A model generated the notes under the pieces. It saw nothing but the letters and a program-made list of their open reading frames with translations. It was not told the origin of the DNA and did no database searches. A stretch of 64,000 bases of DNA from Forficula auricularia (Eukaryota > Arthropoda > Insecta > Dermaptera > Forficulidae). Numbering within the stretch: the first letter of the stretch is position 1; every line of letters starts with the position of its first letter. A program made the position numbers and the translations under genes. Positions 26,501 through 41,500 of the stretch are shown here, in pieces. The DNA lies in the NCBI GenBank assembly GCA_024734495.1, contig JALMQS010000069.1:1934216-1998215 (forward strand), read 5' to 3'.

Positions 26501-29500
26501 TAACTCTACCACTAAATCAATTATTTTTATTTAATTTATATTATATTGAATGTTTAAAAAACTACACATTTTTATACTTATTATATTTAGTATTTACTTT
26601 CACCAGCTTCTTCTGGCCAAACGACCACAGCTTTTGCCACAGTTCCGTCATACCTATATGAAACGTCGGCAGGCACCTCCTACCAAGTGGGTACGGCGGG
26701 ATCCCTTGTGACGAGACCTTTTCCAACCACCACTACACTCGCACCATCCGTAGTAGCTACCCCAGCGCCTATTCGGCCAACACCAGGACCCACAGGGACA
26801 CATCAAGTTCACGGTAACTAACTAACTAAAATAAATAATAATACAATTATTGTCAAAGAATAGATAGAAATTGCTATTTTTAAAAGAAGATAAAACAAAG
26901 CCACAAAAAAGCATTATATTAATAAATCACAGTAAAATTCATAGTTTCACAAACCGGAAAAATAAATTTGATAATTTCTTGAACCAGGGCACCGTTCCGT
27001 GTTGCTCTGGTCAAATCTCTGCTTATATACAGGGTGGGGCATAAAGATCTACCATATTTTGAAGAGGTATAAAAAATGAAAAATTTAACTAGAAAAAAAC
27101 TGAATATATTTTTGAAAAGAACATAACATTTTTTTTTTAATGTGTTTTAGTCATTATCAGACAAAAGGGGAGGGGGTCAAAAATGAAAATTCTAGCCCTT
27201 TCGACCAAACTCAAAACTCAACCAAATTTTGTATACATATTCTGTGGGCCCTAAAAAGGCTAGAAATGCAAAAACTAATCACCCAAAATGGGGGTCAAAA
27301 ATGAAAATTTTAGCTCCTTTTGACCAAACTCAACCAAATTTTGTATACATATTCTGTGGACCCTCAGAATGCTAGAAATGTTAAACTAACCACCCAAAAT
27401 GGGGGGGGGTCAGAAATGAAAATTCTAGCCCTCTGACCAAACTATACAAAAATTTGATTAGTTTTTGCATTTCTAGCCTTTTTGGGCCCACAGAATATGT
27501 ATACAAAATTTGGTTGAGTTTTGAGTTTGGTCGAAAGAACTAGAATTTTCATTTTTTTTATGATAATGTTTAAAACACATTTAAAAAAAATCATTTTATG
27601 TTCTTTACAAAAACATATTCAGTTTTTTCTTGTTCAATTTTTTCATTTTTTATAACTCTTTATGCCCACCCTGAAGAATATAAATGAAATATTGGAATGG
27701 TATTTATGGAAATTTACTTTTTGAAGTCTTTCAACTTTCAATAAAATCCTTATAATTTGACTTAAAAATTTAAAAAATAAATACTATACCTTTTAAAGTT
27801 CAAATGCACGTTAAATCTTTTGGGTTTTTATGATTAAATTTATTAGAGGTTAAATTTTTATTTAATCACGCATTAATTGAAAGTATACTTAATACACCAG
27901 CATATTTTTAATTAATACGGATTTGAATTTCTAGGGCTCGTTACTACAGCATTTAATCCCGTTATGGTGGTTGATTCCTCAAGAGGAGCTGCTGTCCCTC
28001 TTCCCCAATACATGGCCGAAGGTATTATTACATCTTTTTTATTTATAATTACTTTTAGAATAGATTTTAAAAATTAAAAATTAAATATATTTTTTGGTGC
28101 TAATCGAATTCCGCTGATAACGGCCTGTTCTATTAAAGCATGCTGACAACGCTTTTAATTTGGAACGCCTTTAAGCATTGTTTGATTTTTTTTTTAAACC
28201 TTGAAATTATAATTATTATTATTCGAGATTATTTCTCTCATCTCTTATTTTTTTCGATTTTAAGAGTTTCAATTTCTATACAAATTTTTACTTATTGTAT
28301 TGTTGAAATCTCAGTGCTTACGGTTTAAACCGCTGCCAAGGGAAGATCAATAAAGTCTCCAGACCTCAGATGACTAACGATACTGCTTCAAATATAAATC
28401 GGAATGATTGTGAGCACGGTATTAGCGCAATTCGGAACGCACCCTTTTTCATTTATATATTTTAAACCATTTATTTATATATAGTTAAAACAAAATACAT
28501 TTTTAAATTTAAATTATTAATTTAGTTTGATATTTTTGAATTAACATTATGTAAGTTTTAAAAGCAGAAAATTTCCTCTTGAACCACCGGGAGAACAGAA
28601 AACTTGAACAGCGGTTCTCAAACATAGTACGAATATCACAGGGGCTAGCACTAAAATTAGAATCAATTAAAAAAAATAATAATATTAACAATAAATTTAG
28701 AACTCCGTCAAAATTAAATGTTTTCATAAAAAATTATAAATAAATATCTTTTAATCTAACTTCAAACGTTTCGGAAACAGTGTTCCCTTATCAATGAAAG
28801 AAGTTAAAGTAAATTTAAATAAATACAGGAATTTTTAAAGGGGTTATAGTGGTGTTTCACAAGTAAAATAAAAATTAAAAAAAACTTTAAATTATATTTT
28901 AGGAGTTTTATTTAATACTCTATATATATTTCGGGCCCATCATCAGGAGTTTTTGTTTACAAAAGAATCCAGGAATTTTTAAAGGAGTTATAGTGATGTT
29001 TCAGAGGTAAAATAAAAATTTAAAAAAAAATTATATTTTTGGAGTTTTATTTAATACTCTATATATATTATAGGTTAAAAAATAAAATGAGAGATGGAGT
29101 CTTCTGTTTTTAAATAAAATAATTTTTAATTATTTTCAGAGACTATAGTTTCGAAGGCATTGCCTTCATCATCTATCACAAATATTTCAGTATTTAGTTA
29201 CATTCAAATTAAGATTTATACATTTAAAATTTTGAAAAATATAATGTTTTTTTTTTCATGTTTCTCTTGGGAGATTAGAATGTAAATTACATGAAAAACA
29301 TATTTTTTTCAAAATTTTCAATGTATAAATCTTAATTTGAATGTAACTAAATATTAAATTGAAAGTTTTTGCCGAGAGTAGCAGAATTTTTATATATTGA
29401 AGGAGACAATAAAGAGTGTGTCTTCTGCTGGAATTATAAATTTTATTTATTTATAACGAGACTATAGTTTCGAGGGCTTTGTCCTCTTCATCAGTCTATT

Positions 29501-32500
29501 ACAATTGATTCACAGGAATTAATTTATGAATGAAAGGTTAACATCTTTCATGTGGTTAGGTTAAGAAATTACACTATAGTCTATACACTATACTATACAA
29601 ATACAAACATATACTATACACTATACAAACTATAGTCTCGTTATAAATAAATAAAATTTATAATTCCAGCAGAAGACACACTCTTTTATTGTCTCCTTCA
29701 GTAACTAAATACTGAAATATTTGTGATAGACTGATGATGAAGGCAATGCCTTCGAAACTATAGTCTCTAGAAATAATTAAAAATTATTTTATTTAAAAAC
29801 AGAAGACTCCATCTCTCATTTTATTTTTTAACCTAAAATAAAAATTCTGTTACCATCGACAGTGAAATCTTTTATTCAACTCTATATATATTTCGGGTTT
29901 TTAGCCCATCATCAGACTTTTGAGACTTTTGTAAACTGAAACTCCTGATGATGGGGTAAAAACACGAAATATATATAGAGTATTAAATAAAACTCGAAAA
30001 ATATAATTAAAAAAATTTATTTTTATTTTACTTCTGAAACACCACTATAACACTTTTACAAACTCCTCTGTTTAATATGCTTCAGTATAAACCAACACCG
30101 CTTTCCCTAAATGTTTTAAATAAATATTTGTAGTCTTATAAAGACTTAGATTCACTACCACTATTTTTTTTTTCTCGATCAAGAAAACATTTCCCGAAAC
30201 GTTTGATTTTATATTAAACTTATTTAGATTCTTTTTATAAAAGTATTGTAAATGAAACCCCATATAACATAGTAGTAGGGTTCTAGAAAATGCCTTGTTT
30301 GGCGAATTCGAGATATACGAAACAAAGAACTAATACAAAAACAGGTTTAGGTTCCAAAAATTACCAAAACCTACTATTTTCTTTTTATAGCCAAGTGAAA
30401 TATCTATCTATTCTATGTATAAAGCGCTTATGACGAAGCCGTGCCCTACACAGTCGAAAATGGCCGAACACTAGCGGGATTCCTCGAAGACTTTTTAGAC
30501 TAGGTGCCTCCGAGCCTAGGCTAGTTTTCAAATCAAAATTACAAATTGATGTTAATCAAAAATACAATTATATACCATATCAGGCGTTTTTTTAGAGATT
30601 GACCTTTCGTTTTTATTTATTTTTATGTTTGAACTTTTTGGTTCAACCAAAATATGAATATTCTATGCTGTCAAACGTAATGATTTGAACATCGCTGTTA
30701 ACAAAATTCGGTCTTGTCAATCGCTAAAGGATGCCTATAGATATCACAAATTAGAGATTACATTTTTTTACGTTATAAAATAACATTATACCTTTTTATC
30801 TTCAAATTAGGATTAATCAAATTAAAAATGAAAACAAACGTACTGACTCTCAATAATTACTATTCCTAATTTGAATTTGATTAATCCCTATTTGAAGTTG
30901 AAAAGATATTATTATAACGTTTACTGAAAATTATAATCATGTGATTAAGTAATTTTATAATGTTTCAGAAATTCATTTTATTATTTAAAATGTATTATAA
31001 ACTTAAAAAAAAATTATTCCTCCCTCTTATGCCTGTCCGTTTTTCAGGTTATCATCTTTGAATGAGTGTACTTTTGTACTCTTTACTTCTGATCAAAAGA
31101 TGGCAACCCTAGGTACATTAGTCATGTCCACGGGATTCAATCTAAGAAAAGTTTGAGAACCATGAATACACTATTCCAATTTGGCGAAAATACTAGAAAG
31201 TTTTGATTAATTTTCTAATTTCACCATGGGTGGTCTTACCCGAAAAATCTTCCAGGTCATTATCAAATAGGCCTAGTTCATACGGGACGGAATTTCCGCC
31301 TTTGTGTGCAACTGCGAGCGGACAGTCGTATCTTGGGAGTGAAACCTTTACAAACAAGGGACGCTGTTCATACAGGGCCGAAATTTCCGCCGCGTCTTAG
31401 GCCGAATTCGTCAATTGCTTTGGGATTCGGTTGGCGAGGGGCGATTTCCTCACCACGCACCTTTAATATTTCCGCTCCTATTATTCTGACCCGTGTGAAC
31501 GGAAAAGGAAAATTCCGCCCCGTGTGTACTAAGATTTAGACCAGCAAAGCCTTAACACCAGAATAGCCTTAACTACAAATCATCCCAATTTTCTGCTTTT
31601 TTTCAAGTTCTTTTCCATTTCTAGTTATAAATAACTTTGTTAAAGCTTTGGTGGTTGAATTGTTATTAGAATCTTAAGATAAAAACCACATTTTGTACCA
31701 GACTTGTTGGCTGAACAGGCAAGATTGTTTTGTTTGGTTTTTTTGCTTTAGTAAAACTTATTTATTTTTTTATTTTGTACCATCACAGATTTTTGATCAA
31801 ACGTCTTCTGTTTTTATTAACGTTATTTATTAATAAATAATAATATTTAATAGGGTAAAATGTGATTTTCATCAAAAAAAAATTCTAATAGTTATATAAG
31901 ATAAGGCATTTTCTGTTAAATATTTTATTCCATTTTCAAAATTGCTATTTAAGGACTCTCTACAACAATATTTATTTCATCATTTTTAAATGAAAAAATT
32001 AAAATCATATTTTGTCGAGGATAGCATAGTTTTAATTTATCTATCTATCTAATAAAGAGAAATCATATTATATATTATATGTTTATTTGCATCAAGCAGA
32101 CAATCTCATTGATTTCTCTTCATGAATTAACTACTCTCGGCAAAACAATTATATCTATCTAATATTATTAAAATTAAAATATAAAAACTATTGGCGAAAA
32201 TCAGCAAAGTTTGAGGCGCTTGATAATCGTGAACAACATTTCTTGCTTGTTATTCATAGTTATTCATAGTTATCGAGCACCCTAAGCTAAGGCGCACACT
32301 GAGCTGCGTCACGCAGGAAAAAACACTGCGTCGCACAGTTGTATCGCACATTGAGAGGCAGTTTCGGGCATAGAAGTAGAATGACCGCCTTACCCGAAAC
32401 ATTTATTTTGTAAAAAAATATAAAACACTAGCTGAGAAGCCTGCCTTCGGCGGGCGTCTCCTCTAGCCGGAATAATACAACCCCTGAACCCCCGCACCTA

Positions 32501-35500
32501 CCCTGCACCCCACTACGCACCCTTCCCCCCAGACCACCCCCTCCCCGGGCCCGCTGCATTCCACCTGTGAACCCCTACCACCGCACCTCAACCCCATTCC
32601 ACCTCCGCATCCACTGTGCACCCTTCCCCTGCATTCCATCCTCGAACCCCGCACCCCAATCCCATTCCACCTTCGCATCCACCCCGGGCCCCTGCATTCC
32701 ACCCCCGCACCCAGTTTTTGCCTTTCTAGCCTTTTTTGGTTGAGTTTGCTCCAAAGGCAAGAATTTTCATTTTTTGACCCTCCCCCATTTTGAGTGGTTA
32801 ACTTTTGCATTTTTAGACTTCTGGGGGTCCACAGAATATGTATACAAAATTTGGTTGAGTTTGGTACAAGGGCCAAGATTTTCATTTTCTGACCCCCCCT
32901 ATTTTGAATGGTTAGTCTTTGCTATTGTATTTCTTAGTTATACCTCTTCAAAATGTGGTAGATTTTTATGCCCCATCCTGTATAATGAAAATAAAAAATA
33001 TTAAAATTTCCTAATTTTAATAGATATATAATAATATTTGTTGTAAAGTATTCTGTGGTCCCCAACTCGTGCCTCTACTTGAAAACGTGGTTCACGCGGA
33101 GCTGCTTCTTCAGTGTGCGCCCGGCCTAAAGGTTGCTAATAGATGTTAAGGATGTGAATTTGAATAATTAATTCACTTTATCTTTAATAGATAACACTAC
33201 TTTCGTGATTTTCACCAATAGTTTCAAATAAAAGAAAATATTTATATTAAGTTGCAGAAAATTGTTAATTTATTCCTCATGAACATAAATTATTATTTTT
33301 AAAGAAATTTACTTTTATTTACATTTTTTACTTTACCATACAGGGTATGGTCAAGTATTGTTTAATAATTGTTATTTGTCCTAATTTATAAGTAATTTAT
33401 TAGATGAAATGTTAAGCATGAATTACACTATGCAAGTTTTATAGGTCAACATACATCCATTTGTACCAAGCACCATATGTCCCAATGTTTTCATGCAAGT
33501 TTTGAAACTTTTTAATTAGTCAAAAACATAAATTCAACAAATAAAGAATAAAAATCGGGTGTTTTGGTCAAAGGGGCATCAACCGTGATCATTTTGAGAA
33601 TATAATATGCCATGGAGTCTTTATTCCTCACATCGCCTAATTCACTCAAAAGATTTTTGAGACACATCACTGAGTTGCTGTTGAGATGTCCTTTCAAACC
33701 ATTTCGATTTGATAAACAAATTTGTCGAGTTCTTTCGTTGGATTTATCCTTAACATTTAGGGAAAGTTGGTTTATAGCGAAACATATTAAACACTGGAGT
33801 TTTTTAACGGGTTATAGTGTTGTTATTATTAAAGAAATCTTTTATTTTTTATTTCCTCTTTGTGAAACACCACTATAATCCGTTAAAAAACATCTGAGAT
33901 TTATCCTTTCTTCAGTTAGACATATTCTTTGTCGAACTCTACATTGAGTGGAAATTTATTTTCAAGTCACTATAACCTTCGCCAGAGCAATACAAAACTA
34001 ATCTTTTATTAAATCTAAAGATTACGATCAGAGCTCTCGATTGGGACTGAAAGTATAATGCATTAAAGTTTCCAGGCACAGCGAAACGATCTCAACTTGG
34101 CGTCCCATTACACTATTTCAAGCTCTTGATATTATAATTCCCACTAGATAAAATAAATTCTTTGATTATTTCCTAACTCTCTAGTAGTATAATTTGATTT
34201 TTCGATATAGACGATATATTTTGAGCTGCATCGCCGAACTATCGATTTTTTTTTAAGGCTCCCAGTATAGAAGCAAATTTAAATAAGAGTCAAAAAATAA
34301 AATAAAAAACATTATTTTTCTATAAATACTGACAATTATAATGTTTATTATTTTTTTAGAAATACTACCTTGATTAAAAAGTTTCAGGGATTTATTCAGA
34401 AAATCAAAAATACAAATTTATTAATCAAAATCGATATTGTCTCCTTCAAAGTACTCCCCTAACGACTGCAGCGCTTGATCCAATCCTCGAAACATGTTTT
34501 TATATTTGATTTTCGGTATGGCCTTCAGAGCTGTCTGCGATTTTTACGATTTTAAAAATGAAATCGTCTTTACATCAACGAGTTTCTATTAAATTTTGAG
34601 TTAAAAACGGTGCGAAAATGTTTAAGAAGTGTTACTCTATCGAAAACAAACATTTATGTGGTGGCCCAAGTTTTCGTGAGTCTGTCGAGGATGACGAACG
34701 CAGTCGACATCGAAAACCGACGAAAACGTCGATAAACTGTAAATTGACCATTGGAGAGATGGCAGCGAAATTGAACATCGCTTATGAATCCGTTCAAGAC
34801 ATTTTGTTTAATGATTTGGATTTGAGACGCCAAAAAAGACCAGGTTTTTGGGAACCACGTAACGCTCGGTCGAACAATGCCATCGTTATCCGCAAATTTT
34901 TGACCAAGAACTGAACCACAGATCGCCGCCGAATTCGACTAATAGCTCCGCGACTTCTTCCTGTTCAGTCGACTCAAAAAACCACTCCGGGGAACGCGTT
35001 TTAGCAGCCAAGTAGAGATAATACAAAAATCGCTGAAGGCCATATCCAAAATCGAATATAAAACGTTTCGAAGATTGGATTAAGCGCTGGCATAAGTGCG
35101 TTCCAGTCGGTGGGAAGTACTTTTAAAGGGGAATATCGATTTTGATTAATAAATTTGTATTTTTGATTTTATGAATAAATTCCTGAAACTTTTTGATCAA
35201 GGTAGTATTTAGTTTGTTGTTTTTTAAAAGGGGAAGGAATTTGAGTTGTTCTTAAATTAATCCTGAATAAACGAGCCATCCACCAGAATTAGTCCAAAAT
35301 TCGAGATTATGCTGATTATGACTAGCAAACTTTTAAAAAGTACCTAGGAGCTAGTTAGGAAACTACTTCTAATTTAAAACTGATTCTACTTTACATATCT
35401 TGCAGCCATATACTTGCATAGAGTAATTCAAGCTTTAGGTTTAAATATTTACAAGTTTTGTTAAATCTATTGACAAATTAATATGATGCCTTACCTTATA

Positions 35501-38500
35501 TAAATAAAATGATAATAATAGAATATATTTTTAGAATTTGAACTAATAAATTTTTGACAAAATTGTGTTCCAATTTAGTTTTTGAAAAACAAATTACTTC
35601 AGGAACCCTTGTTCAAGCGGACGCTGCGACTGTTGCTGCAGCAACTGCTGCAGTCCAAACGCAAACCCTTGTCCAAACCTCAGGGCCTTCACAGGCACTT
35701 GTGCCCACCTGTTGTGCTACCACCACACCTGCATCCCCTGCGACATCCAACTCTCTTCAAACTTCAGTTGCCTCCAAACTAAATGCTTCTCCACGGCCTA
35801 GCATCTTAAGAAAACGCGATAATGAAGGGTAAGCTTTATTATATTTAAATTTTTTCTTTATTTATTTAGTACCTGGAGCCACCGAGCAATGCACTTGCAA
35901 CTTTTTACTTCAGTTAAAAGCTATATTTTAATATTATTTTTAATATAAAATTCTGATGAAAATACAAATATATATAGACCCCGAACTCCCTCTCCTCTAA
36001 AACCCCGCACTTCGCTCCCCTCCCCGGCCCCCCACTGCACCCTACCTCCTGCATTCCCCAGCCCCACCCGCGCACCCAGTTTTTGCTTAGGTACAGTGGT
36101 TTTTATCAGAATTTTAAATTAAAAATAATATTAATATATATATATATATATATAACTTTTAACTGAAGCAAAAAGCTGCCGAGCTGTTGTATTTATAGCT
36201 AGTTATAATAAAAAAATAATCGTATAGGATTTTTAAATAAAAAATATAAAATTAAATAAGATTTGTTTCCAAGTTATATATAAAAAAGCCATTTCAACCA
36301 CCTTATTTGTAAACACACCCTTTTTTGAATCCATCTGCTAATTAAAAAATCCTATTTTTAATATAATATAATAATATTTGTTATAAAGTATTCGTGGGTT
36401 TTAAAATTAAAAAACCAATTAAAAAAATAAAAGATAATTGAAAAAATGTAAACAAACTTTTTATTGAGATTTTCATCTATAAATAATTACTTCAATTTAG
36501 AAAAGATCAATTAAGATGAAATTTGTCGAGCTTCCAGACCTAGCCAGACGTTTTCTCAACCTCAAAACTTGTTAATAGAGTTGGTTTCATCAAAATCGTT
36601 TTCAAAATAGAACAAAGATATAAATATATATACAATGTTTGCTCGTTTAAAAAGAGTAGATAGATAGATAAATCGACTTCAAAAACGGATTATAAAGTTA
36701 TCAATTTGTTAAATATATAATTTTTTATGTTGGTGTGCGAATAACTTGTAATAAGTGGCACAAATTCGAGTGCGATTTTTCGGTTGTTATCAAATAAGTT
36801 TCATTGCGCGAAGACGACTAGGCAAAATCAAAGAAATTGTCCCAAAAATTAACGAAAGAAAATCTAGCATAAAATTTCTTTAAAATATTAACAAATTGTA
36901 AATCTCACAATTAAATTCTTTGAAAAGTTAAATTCCAACATTTTTTTTGTTTAAAAGATTAAAAAAAAAAGAATTTAGCATTTCTAAACAGGATTTTTTT
37001 CAATCTTCGTCAAAATTTATATAAGGGGAATTATATTTAAAATTCACTTATAACAATTTTAGTGTCAACTTGGAAAAAAAATATTATTTTATCCTTTAAA
37101 GTCTTTTATTTTAATTTTACATACATTTTACTAAAAAAAAGCATCAATAACAAATGCATTAATTAACAAAGATCTCAATTGATATCTTTAAATGTAACTA
37201 CATATATCAATATTTAAATAGAAAATTAATGTAGACTTTGTAAACATCGTATAATGCGAACTTTAGATTCTTTAAAAATGACAGGTTGTATTAAATATTT
37301 ATTTATTTGTTCTATTTTTCTGCCCTTCCCCTTTTCGACTTATAGCAACATCTTTTCTTTTTTTCAATTTATATCTTAAACATTTCCACTTTCTAAATAA
37401 ATTTAATTTATAGAATTTTTATTATATCAATTGCTCTAATACGAGACTCAATATATACCACTGCCATATATTAAAAATACACACACAAACACACGCGGAT
37501 ACTCATAAAAATGATAACATAACAAGTATTACATTAAGTTTCATATATAATTTTTTTTTTAATTTCAAAACATAATATATTAAATGAAAAGATAAATATC
37601 TGAGAATTTCAAGGGCGAGTTAATCGAAACCATGTTCTATAGATACTGCGCTATTCGAGAGTTACCTGTAAATCTATCTACATATATAAAATTAAGGTTT
37701 TGTCTGTACATTGCTCCAAATCCCGCCAAATTTTGGTTGGACAGCAAAGTTATGAACGAAAACACCCTCAACAAAATACCTGTCTGTGTGTGTGTCTATA
37801 TGTTTCCGTGGGTTCCGCGAAAAGTTGCTCACGCTTCACGTAAAAACGACTCAAGGGATTATTATGAAATTTCATATTTGGATCAGATGTGTTCTAACTT
37901 ATGTTTATTACTATATAACGTTTTGATATTTTGACCCCAAAAGGGGGTTTGGGGGGGGGGGGGGGGCACGAATGGAAATTATCAAATAACTACTAAACTA
38001 TTAACTCTACGGCAAATTTTATTATGAGCAAATTTGTAGGGGATATGATTTCTGACAACTTTTGTTTAAAAAATTTTCCTCAAAAAAAAGGTGGGGGTGT
38101 AAATTCTTCCCCTTGGACCAAACTCAACCAAATTTTGTATACATAATCTGTGGGACACTAGAAGGTAGAAATGCAAAAACTGGGTTTCGGCGGTGGGATG
38201 GGGTGGAGGTGTTAGGGTATGGAGTGCGGGAGGTAGGAACAGGGTCTGGCGGTGGGATGGAGTAGGGTGGGGTCCATGGTTGGTGGAGTTGGGGTTCTGG
38301 TTTGGGCTCAGAGGCGTAGTTGGGTGGTACGGGGGTGGAGTTTTGTGGTGGGGGGTGGTACATGGGTGGGGGGTCAGGGGCTACGCCCCCTGGCAAGCTT
38401 GTACTAAATATATCGTTTGCCATTTCTTCTTCTTTCGGATTGGCCTAGTGAGGACCACGTTTGTTCAACTGTTGGGATTTTATTTTAGCCCAGTATGTAC

Positions 38501-41500
38501 GCATCACTTCCCGGTGCCTTTCTTTTCTTTGTTCCGACCAAGGGGTGCCTTTTTTAAGCGGTTTCTCCTGAAAACTCTTTGCCATTTCATTATTTAATCT
38601 TATTTTTGATTATTTCTTCCACAGTTCTCCATTGAAAGCCCAAAAGAATCTAAACACCGCGCTTGCGCTACTTGCAGCGACTCCATCTCCTCAATCACCT
38701 CCTTCACCACCTCGAAGGTAAATATTCTATAATTTATTTCACTTATTTTATTAATTAAATTATGGTACTTACGATTAACGCCACCGCAGCTACAGATTTG
38801 GCGGTTTTTAAACGCCGCTACTGACGACGGATTCTTTTAGAAAATGAATATTAATTAAAAAATAATTAGTAAATACCCAAAAATTCCAATATGTAAAAGT
38901 CGTTGCCAGATATATTCAGTTCGGCTCGTATAACTTAATTTCTGATGGCATTGAGCGAATGAGTTGGCTAACGCCAACCTAATCGCCTAAAAACCAACCC
39001 GTAATGGAATTATTCGAGGCGAACTGAATATATCTTAACCTTCCAAAGCTTGTTCGGGAACCCATTTTTTTTTTATCTAAATGAACGAAGATGATGAATA
39101 GAACCGAACCTATGAAAAGTTCTAAAAGTGAAAATTGCCAACGCCCACTGGCGCTTACTTGAGACATCACAGTCCATAAACTCAATTTCAGTTATTATTA
39201 CAGTTTAAAAGGGCGCCTCGACTGCGTGGTCATTTGCGTACTCAATTTCAGTTCAAATTTGTAGTTTAAAATTTTATTTGTAGCTGCGGTGGCGTTAATA
39301 CGTAAGTACCTAAATTATTTCTATAATTAGAAATACTTATTGGCATATTATATAAAAAATATGTATATCTAATTAAGTTGGTTATTACTGCTGTAATATT
39401 GCCGCATGCCTTCATAAAGCAAAGCCATACGCTTCTTTAAAAAAAATTGTCTTTTTTCTTTTCTTTCTATTTTCATTTATAAATGACTTTTGTGCCTGGC
39501 AATGAGCTGGTAATTAATTACTTAATGAATTTTAAGATTTTTGTCATATGGATTATCCCCCATTTGGCTGTTAAAGCCTTTCTCAAGAAAATCAGTTAGG
39601 GAGATTAATAATTAACTAATTGAATTCTCCGTATCCAAAGCCCTTATCTTTATCCTTTTTAATGGGTAGTATTGACGCTTAATTAATTATTCTGCGTTTT
39701 TTTTCCACGATGCCAATTTTCACAATTTGTTATACAGTGGGACTATCGCATACTTTGTTTTACTACTTACATGCCTCTAAGCAGATCTGGGAATAAAGAT
39801 TTATTTCGATTCACGCTAGTGCTGAGGATTCTTATAGGTATTAAGCGAAAAGCTTATTTTTCAGCAGTTTTTTAATTTTAGGTATGGTTAGACATTAAAT
39901 TAATTTAATTTAATGTCTAACAATACCTAGCAATCTATTATTGTTTTTGCACACAAAAAGGTCCATTGAAGAAGGAATTTTGTACGAAATATTTGTATAA
40001 ATTAAAAAAAAACATTTAAAATTAAAAAACTGCTGAAAAATAAGCTTTTCACTTAAAGATTTATTTATTATGATTTTTCTTCAACTCTTTACAGAGGAGT
40101 CGTGACCCTCATTTCTTCCATATTCTAAGAGCCCTAGTCTTCCCAATTGCAGCCCGCCAGCGTGGTCTGTTTCTGGCCATCGCCGTTGCAGCATGGAGCG
40201 CAAGTTGGGCCTTTATTTGTTCCGCCCTTCTTTTGCCTTCCACCTTGCCCTGCACGATGATCCCTTCCAAGTCTGTATCTGAGCTGGCGAGGTGGCTGAA
40301 GTACTTGATCACTCTCCCGAGTACCATCCCAGAGAGACGCCGGTCCGCCTCGACTTCCTCTATAATTGACTTATTAGTTCGGTGAGCCGTCCACGGGATT
40401 CTCAACATTCTCCTCCACACACCACATCAATCCGATCGCAATTCTTCTTCTTTAGGGTCCATGTTTCGGAGGCATAGAGTATGTTTTAGAATTTAGTAAA
40501 AAAAAAATTATGATATTTACTAAATTCTAAAACATAATAATAATTTCTTATTCTTAATAGACTTGAGGACAAAAAAAATCGAGACACCTATACTCTCTTT
40601 TTCTAAAACTTGACTTATTTCAGGTTCTAGGCATCGGATTGGAATAAAAAAGGTGTCATAAGTTAAAGAATTTATTACAGTTTAATAAGAAATAAATTGT
40701 TACATTTTGTAAACACATTTTTTGATATTATTGGATAAAAAATACTTGGTAGGTTTCACATTAAGATATAAAAAATAAAACGTATATATATCGAGAGTTA
40801 AAGATTCTCCAAAAATAAATTCGTTTTATTTTTTATATCTTAATGTGAAACCTACCAGAAGTATTTTATCCTTCATTTTAATGAAATGTTTCACCAAAAT
40901 ACCAGCACCAAGTTCGTTAAAACATCATGTTTTGATATGTGGAGAAAAATACGAACATAAGAAAACTTTGTAATTTTAAGATAAAGAATAATTTCATTAT
41001 TTTTCAAATTTATCTTACATTTTATTTTTATTTTTCTCAATAAATTTAATACAGAAATTTCATTAGGTACACTTTATTTCCAATATCTTAAAATTACAAA
41101 GTTGCTTATGTACTTGTTTTTTTCCATATATCAAAAAATGTGTGTACAAATTGGAACAATTTATTTCTTATTAAACTGTAATAAATTCCTTAAGTTATGA
41201 CACCTTTTTTATTCCATTCGGATGCCTAGAACCTGAAATAAGTCAAGTTTTAGAAAAAGATAGTAAGTAGGTGGCTCGATTTGTTTGTCCGTAAGTGCAA
41301 ATTCTAAAACATAATAATTCTTAGAAATTTGATGTTTGATGAGGCTCTTGGAAACAGGTGGAATGAATGTCTTAGTTAGGAAAAAGAATACAAGATTTCC
41401 TTATAGTCGAACCATTTATTCTCCAGAAAAACTTTTGAAACGTTACGGCGTATATTCATTCTCACGCCATCCTCAGTCTACAAGGGAAACAATCTTAATT

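Larger units (their letters stand above)
28830..30115. mobile_element. Cluster of nested and inverted hammerhead-bearing elements
   Basis: Subfamily A and B elements are stacked: A at 28840-29080 and 29880-30115, B at 29080-29345, 29345-29700 and 29700-29880. One B palindrome (29345-29700, outer sequence GAGTAGCAGAATTTTTATAT) appears to be inserted inside another B copy, whose halves are at 29080-29340 and 29700-29880. Outer ends match the 20600-21022 element. Confidence 0.65.

Noticed and set aside
32463..32885. Open frames over C/G-rich repeats (also 38124-38597)
   Set aside because: They come from low-complexity CCGCACCCC-type repeats in Helitron-like DNA; proline/glycine-rich translations appear in several frames at once.
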